From the NCBI RefSeq assembly GCF_029873635.1, contig NC_080425.1:47290178-47354177 (forward strand): a stretch of 64,000 bases of DNA. The letters are read 5' to 3'. The position numbers and the translations under genes are program-made. Each line of letters starts with the position of its first letter. The stretch's first letter is position 1. The DNA is from Malania oleifera. Its lineage: Eukaryota; Streptophyta; Magnoliopsida; Santalales; Ximeniaceae. This document shows, in pieces, positions 1 to 11,450 of the stretch. The notes below the pieces were generated by a model. It was given only the letters and a program-made list of their open reading frames with translations. It had not been told where the DNA came from and did not search any database.

Positions 1-1728
1 AATTCGGCTAGACCCATATGGTAAGGAACCTTAGAGATCGGTGCGGTCCCTGGAGGTAAATCTATAGGAAAATCCACCTCACCCATAGGAAGCAACCCTG
101 GTAGCTCCTCTAGAAAAACATCTCGAAATTCTCGTACTACTCGGGTGCTATCAATCTTCAATTCATTTTCAGATACTTCTTTTACAACTGCTATAAACCC
201 CTAACCTCCATCCAGGAGTAATCTGCTCGCCTACACGGCGGATATCAACTGCGTTGGAGCACGTACTCGTGAACCAACGAATCTGAATTCCTGCTCTCCA
301 TAAGGTCTGAAAATTACTTCCTTCTGGAAACAATCAATGCTAGCATGATTGGCAGCCAACCAATCTATACCCAGTATTATATCAAACCCACACATATCAA
401 ACACAATAAGATCTGCTGGTAGTACTTTCCCCTAAATTTCTATTGGATAGCCTCTAAGTACCCTTTGACATCTGATCACTAATCCTAATGGCGTAGCTAC
501 CGACAGTGCTATATCTAATGACTGGGTCCCACTCTCAAATAATTTAACATAAGATGCAGAAATAAAAGAATGAGTAGCACCCGAGTCAAAAAGAACAATG
601 ACTAGATGTGATAAAGCAGTAAATGTACCTGTCACCAAATCCGTAGCAGCCTCTGCATCATCCGACGTCAGAGTGTATACTCACGTTGGGGTCACATTCC
701 TTTGCTGGCCACCCCGAGGTGCCTGGTATCCTCCCCGAGCTGCCTGATGTCCTCCCTGATAGGGCTTGGGAGCCGGAACTGCATCTGGTGGGGTAGGGCA
801 ATCTTGCACCATGTGCACCAATCTACCACAGCGATAACACACCATACTACCAGCTCGACACTCTCCCCAGTGTCTCCTACCACAGGTCTGACAAAATGGA
901 GGACCCTGCCCTATCTGCACCTCGCGTCCTCCTGTCTCCTGCCTCCGTCCTCTGCCATGATTTCCTCTTCTCCACTGACCCAGTCTATGGCCCTACTGTT
1001 AGCTCGTAGATGCAGATCTGTTCCTCTGCATCGAGACGCTCACCAATCTCCGCCAAAGCTGCCCTATCGACCAACTCAGCAAAGTCCTGGATCCGCAGCA
1101 CTACCACTTGCTTAAATATATTCCGCCTCAAGTCTTTCTTAAACTGCCTCGCCTTCTTCACTTCATCGAGAACAATATACGGGGCGAAATGAGAGAGCTT
1201 GATGAAACGTGCTGCATACTGCTGGACGGATAGCTGTCCCTGCTTCAGACTCAGAAACTTTTTTACCTTAGCCTCCCTGATAGTAGCTGGAAAATATCTA
1301 TCGAAGAACAACTCTTTAAACCGGTCCCATGTCATGGTTATCGGAGTCACCCTCTGCTGCTCCAACAGTCTCACCGTAGTCCACCACCTCTCAGCCTCTC
1401 CTGTCAATCTATAGGTGGCAAAGAGGACCTTTTGTTCCTCAGTACACTGCAACACAGCCAAGACTTTCTCGGTCTCCTGCATCCAATTCTTAGCAGCTAC
1501 AGGATCAACTCTACTTGAGAATGCTAGAGGATTCATCTTCATAAACTTTTCTATAGTGCACCCATGGCCTGCAGATGGACCACTTTGCTCCCTCGAGCTC
1601 CTGGCGATCTCAGTCATAACCAGCTAAGCCACACTACGTAATACCGCATCAGAGTCGGTCCCAGCTGCACCTGAAGGCCCTGCTCCATCACTGCCACTTG
1701 CTTGGGCACTATTTCCTCCTAGATCCAT
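1..1728 (-). pseudogene. Gypsy-1 gag-protease remnant
   Basis: Gag/protease part of a chromovirus polyprotein. The likely start is the ATG at 1728 (minus). An in-frame TAG sits near 1624, and the conserved gag block follows (1617-985) with the family hallmarks EQKVLFATYRLTGEAERWW and [16 protein letters not shown] frameshift lies between 985 and 920. The next frame carries two zinc-knuckle-like blocks, CQTCGRRHWGEC (about 893-855) and CYRCGRLVHMVQDC (about 845-800). The aspartic protease active site DSGATHS lies at about 590-570, followed by a TAG near 432 where the family has Gln. The frame continues as the protease C-terminus and linker to the window edge. Several stops and at least one frameshift make it non-functional. 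Confidence 0.85.
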
Positions 1729-2016
1729 CTTGAAAAATAACAGTTGCAACTCAGTAATCCTATTCTCATAATTTACCTAACTATCCTCACCACTTATCTC
1801 AACATTTCTAACTCATTTCTAATCCCTAGTCCTATATTCTAGGAACACCACCCGACAATAGCTTGCTATGGTTTTCCTGAAATAGTCATCCTAGGAAAAA
1901 CACAGAAACTACCACGGAAGTCCTGCCTTTAGACTATAGAACAAAACCTCAAATCATTTCCTAAACTCTAGTATTGTTCCCGTTGCATTCTAAAGTCTAC
2001 AGAACCTAACAACCTA

Positions 2017-2029
2017 GGCTTTGATACCA
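2017..2029 (-). other. Primer-binding site of Gypsy-1 (initiator Met-tRNA)
   Basis: On the minus strand this reads TGGTATCAAAGCC, one base off the initiator-methionine tRNA complement TGGTATCAGAGCC. It lies 3 nt inside the LTR end, which is the usual place for minus-strand cDNA priming. Confidence 0.85.
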
Positions 2030-2232
2030 AACTGTGACAACCTGCTTAATTTCCACATATATTTTTTTTATAAAGTCAACAGCATAAATCTCAGCAGATC
2101 ATAATCCACCTGGACCCGTGGGTACCAGGGATACATCGGAACATATAGCAGAAGCCTAAGCAGCAAGAAATACACAATCATATCCATCTCATTATACCAT
2201 ACATCATTATACCAAAGTTACTACAATCACTG

Positions 2233-2254
2233 TATATATATATATATATATATA
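2233..2254. repeat. (TA)n microsatellite
   Basis: A run of TA dinucleotides in the Gypsy-1 LTR. Confidence 0.95.
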
Positions 2255-3035
2255 CAACACTCAACCCAAAAAGATGTTCTAGGGCCATTTCCATAAAATA
2301 CATCCGACCCTATCAAAATACTTACCCTTCTAGAAGGGCATATCTACAGCTCTAGATCAGCGGGGCTTTTCCCGCTCTCCTATCTGGGGCTCCTGAAAAG
2401 TTTATAAAATTTAAGGGTGAGAAACCTCTCAGTAAGGGAAATAAACTAATACCAATGTGTGGCAACATGAGTATTATGTGTTATACATATACCATATAGA
2501 GCATAATTAGTAACTGTTATATCAAATCTGGGAGAACATATATATCATCAAAACATGGCAAAACATACTGCATTTTTGTAAACATATTCCATCTCATATC
2601 ATAATAATACAAAACATCCCTGGTAGGTCAGCTGGCTGTTGTCATGTATTACCCCCATATGACTGGATTGTGTGGCCCAAAGACGGGACCTGACAATGGT
2701 TGATCGACCATTGCCAAGTCAAAAGTATAGTCTGTAAGTCCAATAGGTCTACCAGACCTGATCCGTACACCAGGGGCGCTCACACACTTCTTAAAAACCA
2801 CATCGACCATCCAATATCACACCACTACATACAGCGGCGTTAACACAAATATCATGATCATGAAGACCATGGACACATAGCAACGGTATCGTGCAAGTGC
2901 TAGCATAGACCAAGCCAAACAGTTTCTGATATCATATAACATATACTGAAATTGTGATACATGGATATCTTATATCATTAATTATCAGATCAATCATATC
3001 ATTTTGCATATATACGTATATCATGAAAATCATCG

Positions 3036-3308
3036 GCCCGTACGCCGGTATTACACATTTTATCGTAGCTCAGCCCATACACTAGCAAATCATAGCACAG
3101 CCCGTACACTGGCAAATTACATCCATAGCTCAGCCCATACGCCAGCAAATCATATCATAGCACAACCCGTACGCTAGCAAATCACATCCATAGCACGGTC
3201 CGTACGCCGGAAAAATATATCCATAGCTCAGCCCGTACGCTGGCAAATCAAACACATAGCACGGCCCGTACGCCAGCAAATATATAAAAATCTCAGCCCA
3301 TATGCTAG
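3036..3308 (-). repeat. Degenerate ~36-bp tandem repeats within the Gypsy-1 LTR
   Basis: About eight imperfect units, each built around a core like AGCCCGTACGCCAGCAAAT followed by an A/T-rich spacer and CATAGC. Units differ by many substitutions, so the array is old or under little constraint. Gypsy-3 LTRs hold shorter related arrays near 48085-48195 and 54530-54585. Confidence 0.8.
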
Positions 3309-4242
3309 TTTTCCATTATAAAAATCCCTATCATAATCACATTTCCAGAAAACAGTATTCCATAACATTTTATACTTATGCCACACTAACAGATTTTTCG
3401 CATATTCAACATACCCATATTTTCAACAGTATTTTCTTAAATATAAATCATATATATATACATATTTACTTTCCTGAAATCAAATGCTATATATATACTT
3501 ACATTTTCTTAAAAGAACTAGCTTAGTTTATCCCCTTACCTGATTCTTGAAAAGCCCCTAAGAAAATCTGCCCCACACCCGCAGGGCTCCCAACTTAACA
3601 CCTTGAAAACAACATTCCCCATAACTAAAGTTTAATATTTCTAAGCATATAACACTTTCTACAACTTTCAAAAATCCAAATATTGAGTAGAAAGTCTTAT
3701 CCTGGATTTGGGATGGTTTCCAACTCAACCCCACCGACGATCCGCTCTAGCAGACTTGTAGAGAACTATCCCAGGAGCATCGTGGAGGCTTCGGATTGTC
3801 GATCCGGCGTAAATTTGACCCAAAATCGACTAAAGAGAGAGAGAGAACTGAAGGGGAGAGAGAGGAGAGAGATTTCTTAATTTGAAAGTAAAATCCAGAT
3901 TTTTTGATATTTATAGAACTAGATTCGTTAATGAGTCATGTCATTCGTCGACGAATCCTTTAATAAATTCATCGACAAAATTCAGTCCTCGTCGACGAAA
4001 TTCAGTCGGCTCAAACCTCTCTCAGTATTTCTTCGTCGACGAAATTCAATCTTCGTCAACGAATTCTCTTAAACCCTCGTCGACGAATCCTCTATATTCG
4101 CCAACAAAGCCTTGATGATTCCCCTTGGTTATTTCTTCCAAAGTGCAATGTCATCGACGAACGTCGACTTCCTCCTTCTATTACTGTCTCCATTTCCCTT
4201 CCTCTTTATTATTTAAATCCCATTATTATTCGGGCCATTACA

Positions 4243-6122
4243 ATACCACAACCTAGGGTCTGTCTAAATATTTCCCAATCATCCACAATATTTAAATCAT
4301 ACACACATTCATAATTAATTAAATCTAAGCATACATGTGTAGGAAATTAAAGTGCAGGAATTTAAGAGCAGACACAAGAAATGTTATCGGGGTTCGGCCA
4401 ATACTGCCTACATATCCCCGCCTCAAGTTAACAAGTAAGAGGAACCACTAAGGCTCACTTAACGGGTGAAGCGGCACCTAATACAACACCTTAACAGGAT
4501 GGTACACCTAACTTTCCTAACTTGGTCAAAACCAATCCGAGACTATTCACAAGGCTAGTCTCCCTCTTCCGACCATACATTGGGAATACAACCGATAATC
4601 AAATAAAATATTTTTTACAACAAAATATGCTTCTAATACAAGCAAATGTGTACAACATTACAGCTCAAAATACACTCACGTATGATATGAAAATAAGCTC
4701 AATGTGAGAATGTGATTTTCACAAAAATAATCTTTGAATAAAAAAGTGTATAATGAGTGCTCAAAGATTTTATGCCCAAATAAAACTTTTTCTCCAAAAA
4801 TATTTTTCCAAATGAAGTGCTGGAGAATCTAGGGTTATGACTCAAAATAATTTTGCAAATACAAGCACATGAGCCTTTAAATCTTGCAATGGATGTTCAA
4901 GATTCACAAGTCAAGAATGATTTACTCCCAATGATATTTATCAAATAAAATATGTGGGAGAAACTACGGATTTACTCTCAAAATGTATGATTTGAAGAAA
5001 TGAATGCAAGACGAGTGTAAAACAAAATGCCTAAGATAAATAAAACACTCTCTTTGAAAATGATTTTCCAAATAAACAACTAAGAAAGGATGAAAAAACA
5101 AGTATAAAAGTTTGAAAGGATTTTTCTTAATGATTTTGCTAATCTACCACTAATTAAGACAAATGAAGGGGTATTTATAAACTTGAGGAAAAATATAACC
5201 GTTGGGGACACGGTGGGTATTTCGAAAAAAGATTAAGTGAGTTTAATTTAAAATAATCCAGTTTAACCTCGATAAAAATTGAGCAACCTGAGAGGTTTGG
5301 TTGATCATTTTTAAGGTTCGGTTGACCGGATTGCTTAGTTCGGTCGACTAAGGAATTTTTGAACTAAGGTGATGGTCGACCGGACTTGAGGCGATTTTTG
5401 AACCTCTGAGATTCGGTCTACTAGGTCAAGTTCGGTTGACCGAATTCATACAGTCAATCGACTGGGTCATTTTATAACTAGGAGTTCGGTTGACTAGGGC
5501 GTTGGGAAATCCCCACTTGCCAATTCGGTCGATCAGGATGTTGACGTTTATTTTAAGGACGGTCAACCAAATGGTCAAACTTTTGACCATGAGGAGGTTC
5601 AGTTGATCGAGAGTTTATGTGTGTTTAGGTTCGATCAACTAAACACACTAAACTTGTGCATTTTAGTCCTAATTCCCTTTTAAAGACACCCTTGTTCACA
5701 AAGTTGATACTTCTAAGTTATAAGAGGGTTTTTTCATGCAATAATTTAGGACCTATGGTCAGTTTAAGGTCTTTGAGAGTTAACCCCAAAAATCCAACGT
5801 GCCCTATGGTCATTTGGTTTCCTATGGTCAATCTACGGTCATGTTGAGCTTATCATACACATCATGCATGCCATGCATTATTACAGACCAAATATAAAAC
5901 AAAATGCATTACAAATTAAAAGCATAAGTCTTCTTCTTCATCTTTGCTCTTCTATCTTCCATGGAAAATGCTAGCTGATGTGAGCTTTAAGGTCTATTCT
6001 AGCTTCAATTTTCCTTTTCCTTATGTGTGTTGAAATTTAAGTTTGTTCGCATACTAAATACGCACATAAGATACTAATGTTTTGTCAGCATCAAAACAAA
6101 GATCGAACTCAAAAAGCCAACA
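4243..6122 (-). mobile_element. LTR of family B, interrupted by Gypsy-1
   Basis: Minus-strand LTR starting TGTTGGC at 6122. It shares the diagnostic 3' block GGCCGAACCCCGATAAC (near 4400) and the AGACAGACCCT block (near 4265) with the two complete LTRs at 8267-9509 and 55728-57653. It stops at 4243 where Gypsy-1 begins, so its 3' end lies outside the window. Its left neighbour in the nest is Copia-A, whose reading frame ends at 6123. It may be a solo LTR or one end of a full element. Positions 5250-5640 hold repeated TTCGGTTGACCG-like motifs. Confidence 0.82.
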
Positions 6123-7100
6123 CCTTAAGTATCTGAGAATCCACTTGATTGCATCTCAATACTATCGACCTGTATTGAACTTACTCACCACGCTGATAGC
6201 TTGTGCCTGGTTTGACCTTGTTTATATCATGACATACATCAGACACCCTACTACATCGGCATATGGGACCTTTGACATGTCACAAATGTCATCATCTGTC
6301 TTTGGGTAGTGGGCAGTAAATAGCCTAAAATGATTCGCTAGTGGTGTACTCACCGATTTAGCATTAACCATGCTAAACCTCTCCAACACCTTCTCCACAT
6401 AACTATTTTGAGATAACCACAATCTCCCCGCAGCTCTGTCCTTGCGAATCTCCATCCCAAAAATCTTTTCGGCCACACCCAAGTCTTTAATGTCAAACTC
6501 TTTGCTTAACATAGTTTTCAAATAATTTACCTCAGTCATATTCCTCATAGCAATCAACATGTCATCAACATAAACCAACAGAAATATGAGTGAACCGTCC
6601 TCAAGACTCCTCACATAGATGCAGTAATCGTACTCACACCTCTTGTAGTCAATACAAATCATGTAGGAGTCAAATCGTTTGTACCACTACTTTAGAGTTT
6701 GCTTCAGCCCGTAAAGTGATTTCTTCAGTTTACAGACTAAGTGCTCATATCTAGGTTGGAAAAACCATTCTGACTGTGATATGTAAATCAACTCCTGCAA
6801 ATCACCTTGGAGAAATACTGTCTTTACATCCATCTGCTCCAAATGCATGTCGTAATGCGCCACCAATCCCAACACTATCTTGATGGAAGTGTGTCTGACC
6901 ACAGGGGAGAAGATTTTATCATAATCAACTCTTTTCTCTGTGAGTATCCCTTTGCTACAAATCGGGCCTTGAACCTTTCTTTCCCCCCCCCCCCGAAACC
7001 ACTTCTTTCATCTTGTACACTTACTTGTATCCTATCGCTCTCTTCCCTTTGGGAAGCTCCACCAACTCCCACATCTAGTTTTTATGTAATGACTCCATCT
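6123..7100 (-). pseudogene. Copia-A reverse transcriptase remnant
   Basis: RT of a copia polyprotein, which would copy element RNA into cDNA in virus-like particles. Recognisable blocks in order on the minus strand are GKERFKARFVAKGYSQ (about 7000), the MDVKTVFLQGDL block (about 6830), KKSLYGLKQ (about 6715), the catalytic YVDD at 6572-6561 and KDLGVAEKIFGMEI (about 6470). The fragment stops in the WILRYL block before RNase H, where the family-B LTR begins. Frameshifts fall near 6900 and 6665, and a C-run at about 6988 adds another break. It cannot be translated as one protein. Confidence 0.85.
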
Positions 7101-8261
7101 CTTCCACCATAGCACCCATCCATTTACCATTCTCTTGGTTGTGCACCACCTCTTGAAATATATTAAGATTCCCATTACTAGATAAGTGCATAAGACACCA
7201 GATCATCAAAATCGTACTTGGGTGGTAGCTTGATAGTGCGTATGGATCTATCTACAGCTATACTGTGATGCTATTGCTGCTCACCCGATCTAGAACTCCT
7301 TGAATCCTCACCACTGTCATCTCTACCTACACCACACACTCATTGTTGCTACAATTTTCTGGCACCTGTTTCTCTTCTTCTTTTTGAGTACGCTGCAACA
7401 TAGTTTTCCCATCAAAAACCAAGTCTCTACTGATCACCACTTTGTTTGCCTTTGAATCCCACAACTTGAACTCTTTCACCCCTTTATGATAACCCAAATT
7501 GATGCACCTTCTAGACTTTGCCTCAAGCTTTGATCTCTCCTCACTAAGAACATGGACATAGGTTGGATACCCAAATACTCTCAAACCATATTAGTCTACC
7601 TCATTACCTATCCACACCTCCTCAGCAACTTTCCCATCTTGTGACGCCCTTAGTGATCGGTTAACTAAGAAACATGTCATACTCACCACCTCGACCCACA
7701 AATTTTTAGCAAGCCCTGCATTCAACCTGAGACACTGAGCTCTTTCATCTAGGATTCAATTCATCCTTTCCACCACACCATTTTTTTGTGGTGCCTTGCG
7801 TACTGTAAAATGTCTCCTTATGCCATGCTGCTCGCACAAATCTCTGAAGCTTGAATTTGTGTACTCGGTGCCATTGTCTAACCTGAGGCACTTAATCTTT
7901 CTCTCGATCTAGTTTTCCACATCAACTTTCCACAATTTAAATTTGGCAAACGTCTCTTACTTGTGCCGCATGAAGTATACACAGACCTTTCGTGAGTAAT
8001 TATCAATGAAACTCACGAAGTATATGCCCTCCTTGTGATGCTACTTTCACCAGCCTCCAAACATCTAAATGAATATAGCCAAGTATTCCCTCTGTATTAT
8101 GCGTAGCTGCCATGAATTGGACCTTATTCAGTTTCCCAAGCACACATTACTCACATAATTCCAACTTGTATGATTTGATCCCCTTCAAAATATTTCTCTT
8201 GTGAAGTTCCTTTATTCTATGCTCACCCATATGCCCTAACCGCATATGCCACAAGACAGTG
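7101..8261 (-). pseudogene. Copia-A integrase remnant
   Basis: Minus-strand integrase. The pre-integrase/zinc-binding block LWHMRLGHMGEHRIKELHK lies at about 8255-8195. The core lies between 8150 and 7600 with many stops; NGVVERMN-like sequence is visible near 7770. The C-terminal block MRVFGYPTYVHVLSEERSK runs 7584-7520. It would insert the cDNA into the genome, but is clearly broken. The LTR at 8267 separates it from its protease half. Confidence 0.8.
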
Positions 8262-8266
8262 CTATC

Positions 8267-9509
8267 TGTTGACTTTTTGGGTCCGTCTCCTATTTTTATT
8301 ATAACAAACCACAGTATCTCATCTGTGTGCTTTGAGTATTTGAATAGATTTATTCTAAGTACAGATGATATATGAGAAATGGAAGCCGAGAAGCACTTAA
8401 ACAAGCATTCCCCGACATTTTCCATGGAATTGCAAAGGAGCAGCGCATGAAGACCAATTTTGTTTTAAGTTGTATTTTTATATTTGTTTTAATTCAGGTC
8501 TATAATAATTAATGCACTACATGCATGGTAGGACTGTAAGTTCAGTAATGTCGTAGACAGACCATAGGAAAACAAATGACCATAGATTGTTGATTTTCTA
8601 AAAGAGAGTTAAGCCAAAAATTTTCCCCATAGATTTAGTTCATAAATTTATTGTGTGGGGAAAATTTTGCTAGCTTGTGAGTCTTTTCATTTTGATTGCA
8701 AGACTCTTAAGCTTGTCTTGTGTTGTGAAGCAAATATTTTTGACAAGCTTGGTTTATAAAATATCTTTTGTGCTTAAAGTTTTTGAAAATCATTTTAAGA
8801 TATTTGATCTTTCTCTTAAAAATCTTTAAAACTTTATTTGTGATTGATATATTGATATATATATTGTTTCAAAGATATTGTTGTAGCACACTCTCACACT
8901 TTGATTGCACATTAACAATATCTTGAGAGTAGGTTCACATATCTTCACTAAGCTTATAGATCTATCATTTGAAGATGCAATGATTATTGCATGTGCGTAT
9001 TGATACAAATTTGCTTATGTTTAGAAGTATTAGAATTGTACACAAAAATTTGATACTCACTGTTGTATTCCAGACGTGGCCTGAGGGGGTGTTGATCTAA
9101 CTCATAAAGATCGGTAGGGCCTTCTCCGTCCCATAAGGAGAGTGTGTAAAGGTTGAGGTCAGCCATGGTAATTTGACCTAGTTGTAATCGGTGCCACTCT
9201 ACCCATTAAGTGAGCATTAGTGGAATCTTCAGGCTTGCGTGCTGAGGCGGGGACGTAGGAAGTATTGGCCGAACCCCGATAACATATCGTGTGTCCACTT
9301 TACATTACCGCAATTTATTTATTGCACATGTATGTTATATTGTGAATGCTACACATGATTTATTTTCTATATATTATTTTTATCTATGCAATTGGTATAT
9401 ACTTAGACAGACCCTCGGTTATGTATATACTGCTGCTGGATAGTAATACCTAGGAGAAATTTTTTAATACCCAATTCACCCCCCTCTTGGGAATACACCA
9501 ATTCCAACA
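8267..9509 (+). mobile_element. Solo LTR of family B (1243 bp) with perfect TSD CTATC
   Basis: Starts TGTTGACT, ends TTCCAACA and is flanked by CTATC at 8262-8266 and 9510-9514. No internal region, PBS or second LTR is present, so it is a solo LTR, the usual product of unequal recombination between two LTRs. Its 3' block at 9240-9290 (GGCGGGGACG ... GGCCGAACCCCGATAAC) matches the LTRs at 4243-6122 and 55728-57653. It has no coding capacity. Family B resembles SIRE-like copia LTRs by its terminal sequences, but no internal region is present to prove this. Confidence 0.9.
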
Positions 9510-9514
9510 CTATC

Positions 9515-10775
9515 CAACTCTGACTTTGCAGCTGCAACTCCACCTACAACTATAGTACGTAGTAGAGTATAGATATTCTCCGATACTTTCTACCATTTCA
9601 TCACAGACATAACACCTTTACTCACCATCATTATCCCACTCTCGAACTTGTAACTAAACCTGTTACATTCTAAAGTGCCCAATGAAATCAAATTCTTTCT
9701 CAACTCCGATATGTACCTAACATCACATATCTTCCTCACCACACCATCATACATTTTGATTCTGATTTTTCCCATTTCAACAATTTTGCATGAAACATCA
9801 TTCCCTATCAGAACAAAACCATAATTTACCAATTTTTAAGTGGTGAACCAGTCTTTGTTGGGCATCATATGATAAAAGCATGCTGAATCTAAGATAGAAG
9901 AATCCATGAGACCATTTGAATTAGATGAAACCAAGAGCATATCACTGTCACCGCTCCCAGAGTTTCCATCTTCCACTACATTTGCCATGTTTGATGAACC
10001 TTCTTTATTTTCAGCATTCCCCTTCTTCCTCTCTAGAAAATTCAATTTTATGTGCCCCTTTTTCCCGCACTTAAAATACCGTATGTGCTTCCTCTTCCTG
10101 GAATTGGACCAAGCTTTATTGTTACTCAGTCCACCTCGAAACTTGCTTCTCCCACGATCTTGATTATCTTTCACCACAAGTCCTTTACCTTGAGAATTAT
10201 CATCGCTGGCCTTCTTCCTCTGATGAAAACCCAACAAAGCACTTGTGATATCCTCTAACTCCAATTTTCCTTTCCCCATGTCAGAGTCGTAACCAGATTC
10301 TCATACGTAGGAGACGTAGGTAGGGAATTCAGCAGCATCAACACCTTGTATTGTCCTCGAACTTCACATCAACCTACTTCAAATCGCTGATGATATGATT
10401 GAATACGTTGATGTGTTGATTCAGATTAACCCTCTGCCATCTTAAGTTCATATAGTTTTTTTCTTAAGATACAACTTGTTTGTCAATGACTTGAACATAT
10501 ACCGACGCTCTAGTTTCAGTCAAACTGCCACTGGCAATTCCTCATCTATGATGTGATACATCACGCAATCGGCCAAAAAGCCTGATAGTCACCAGAACCT
10601 TCACTTCCAACTCCTTCCTACTCATGTCATCCATGCCTTTCGGCTGCCTCTTGTATAGTGCCTTTACCATACCTTGCTGCACCAACAAATCCTTAACCCC
10701 CCTCTACCAAAGTCCAAAATTTTTCAATCCATCGAACTTGACAATATCAAACTTTGCAGAAGGAATCTCAGCCAT
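9515..10775 (-). pseudogene. Copia-A gag-protease remnant
   Basis: Gag starts at the ATG at 10775 (minus), only 8 nt after the PBS, with the family opening MAEIPSAKFDIVKFDG. Several stops and frameshifts follow to 10280, then an open stretch (10279-9836). This stretch has a basic linker, a zinc knuckle that has lost its first and last cysteines (YFKCGKKGHIKLNF, about 10110-10065), and the protease start LDSACFYHM with its active-site Asp-Ser-Ala at 9889-9881. The protease C-terminus and linker, including RKNLISLGTLECNRFSY, continue at 9832-9590. Asp-Ser-Ala instead of Asp-Ser-Gly is common in this copia lineage. Confidence 0.83.
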
Positions 10776-10782
10776 TGCGAAC

Positions 10783-10798
10783 GATAGCTCTGATACCA
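10783..10798 (-). other. Primer-binding site of Copia-A
   Basis: On the minus strand it reads TGGTATCAGAGCTATC, a perfect 12-nt match to the initiator Met-tRNA 3' end. It lies 3 nt from the presumed LTR end ACAACA at 10802. Confidence 0.88.
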
Positions 10799-10801
10799 AT
10801 T

Positions 10802-11450
10802 TGTTGTGTAAAAATTACCAATGTGCAACGAAAACACAAATCAATCCAAATCAAGCAATGCAGCAATCAATGATGAATAATACGGAAACAATTAATCACA
10901 AAGAGAATAAAGGAAAATAATAAAACACACAACACAATAATTTATGTGGTTTGACAATGTGCCTACATCTACGGCAAGTTGTCGATTTTCACTATCGTAT
11001 TAAACAAGGGTTATAAAATAAATTTTATATACTAACCCTATGCATACAGAAAACTTAGACTATATCTAAAGTATCCTCGTAGCAATCCCCGGAGGAAAAT
11101 CCTCTAAAACCCCCAATCTACTTATCTTCTCAATTCAAATCCCGTAATCAGTGCCCAATAATATCGTCAATGATTTCAGGAAAAACGTCGACGGTTATCT
11201 CCTGAGACCAAACCGTCAACCCAATTGTCGACAGTTTCTTCCTGCATCTCAACTTTCTTATTCTTGCTTCACCTTATTTTCTCTGAGCATGTATTCCACT
11301 CAATATGAGCTACAAACTCCAATAGGACATTTATAGGGACATTTTTTGGAATATGTATAAGTAGTTGTAAGAATTTTTTCTTGAATATACATAGGTAGTT
11401 ATGGGGACCTTTTGGGATGTTAAAAATTAGACTAAGAAAGGGGAATCTCC
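10802..11450 (-). repeat. Probable 5' LTR of Copia-A (outer edge uncertain)
   Basis: Sequence immediately 5' of the PBS on the minus strand, ending ACAACA. The matching 3' LTR is outside the window, so the start near 11450 is a guess. It contains GTCGACGG/CCGTCAAC-type motifs near 11180-11230. No coding potential is seen. Confidence 0.55.

Larger units (their letters stand above)
1..4242 (-). mobile_element. Gypsy-1: partial Ty3/gypsy chromovirus-type retrotransposon
   Basis: Reading on the minus strand, the order is 5' LTR (4242 to 2033), primer-binding site (2029-2017), gag, zinc knuckles, protease and the start of the protease-RT linker, which runs off the window at base 1. Reverse transcriptase, integrase and the 3' LTR are therefore outside the window. 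The gag and knuckle sequences resemble those of Gypsy-3, so the two belong to one family, though their LTR sequences have diverged. The element starts inside another LTR (4243-6122), whose sequence stops abruptly at this boundary. Lineage Tekay/Del-like is inferred from the gag type, the Met-tRNA PBS and the long LTR. Confidence 0.88.
2033..4242 (-). repeat. 5' LTR of Gypsy-1 (about 2.2 kb)
   Basis: On the minus strand it begins TGTAATGGCCCG and ends TTGTCACA, next to the PBS. In transcription order it carries a cluster of CGTCGACGA-type palindromes (4165-3948), a TATA-like TCTATAAATA (about 3918-3905), an AG/CT-rich stretch (3876-3830), a splice-donor-like CAG|GTAAGG at 3539, about eight degenerate 36-bp repeats (3308-3036), a (TA)n run (2254-2233), a TGAGA/TCTCA hairpin (2431-2418) and an acceptor-like TTTTCAG|G ending at 2393. 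The partner LTR is outside the window, so the ends rest on TG...CA and the PBS. Confidence 0.82.
6123..11450 (-). mobile_element. Copia-A: Ty1/copia retrotransposon, Tork/TNT1-like, dead and nested
   Basis: Minus-strand copia in the order PBS, gag, protease, integrase, RT. It is cut by a solo LTR at 8267-9509 and ended at 6123 by the family-B LTR. The far 3' part and 3' LTR are outside the window. Removing the solo LTR and one CTATC copy restores an uninterrupted frame across the protease/integrase junction, which confirms that the two halves are one element. The outer edge near 11450 is uncertain because there is no second LTR to compare. Confidence 0.85.

Noticed and set aside
702-1115. 137-codon plus-strand ORF
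   Set aside because: It is the antisense shadow of the Gypsy-1 zinc-knuckle and gag region.
3036-3308. CRISPR-like array of ~36-bp units
   Set aside because: The units are degenerate throughout with no constant repeat and unique spacer pattern, and they lie in a plant LTR.
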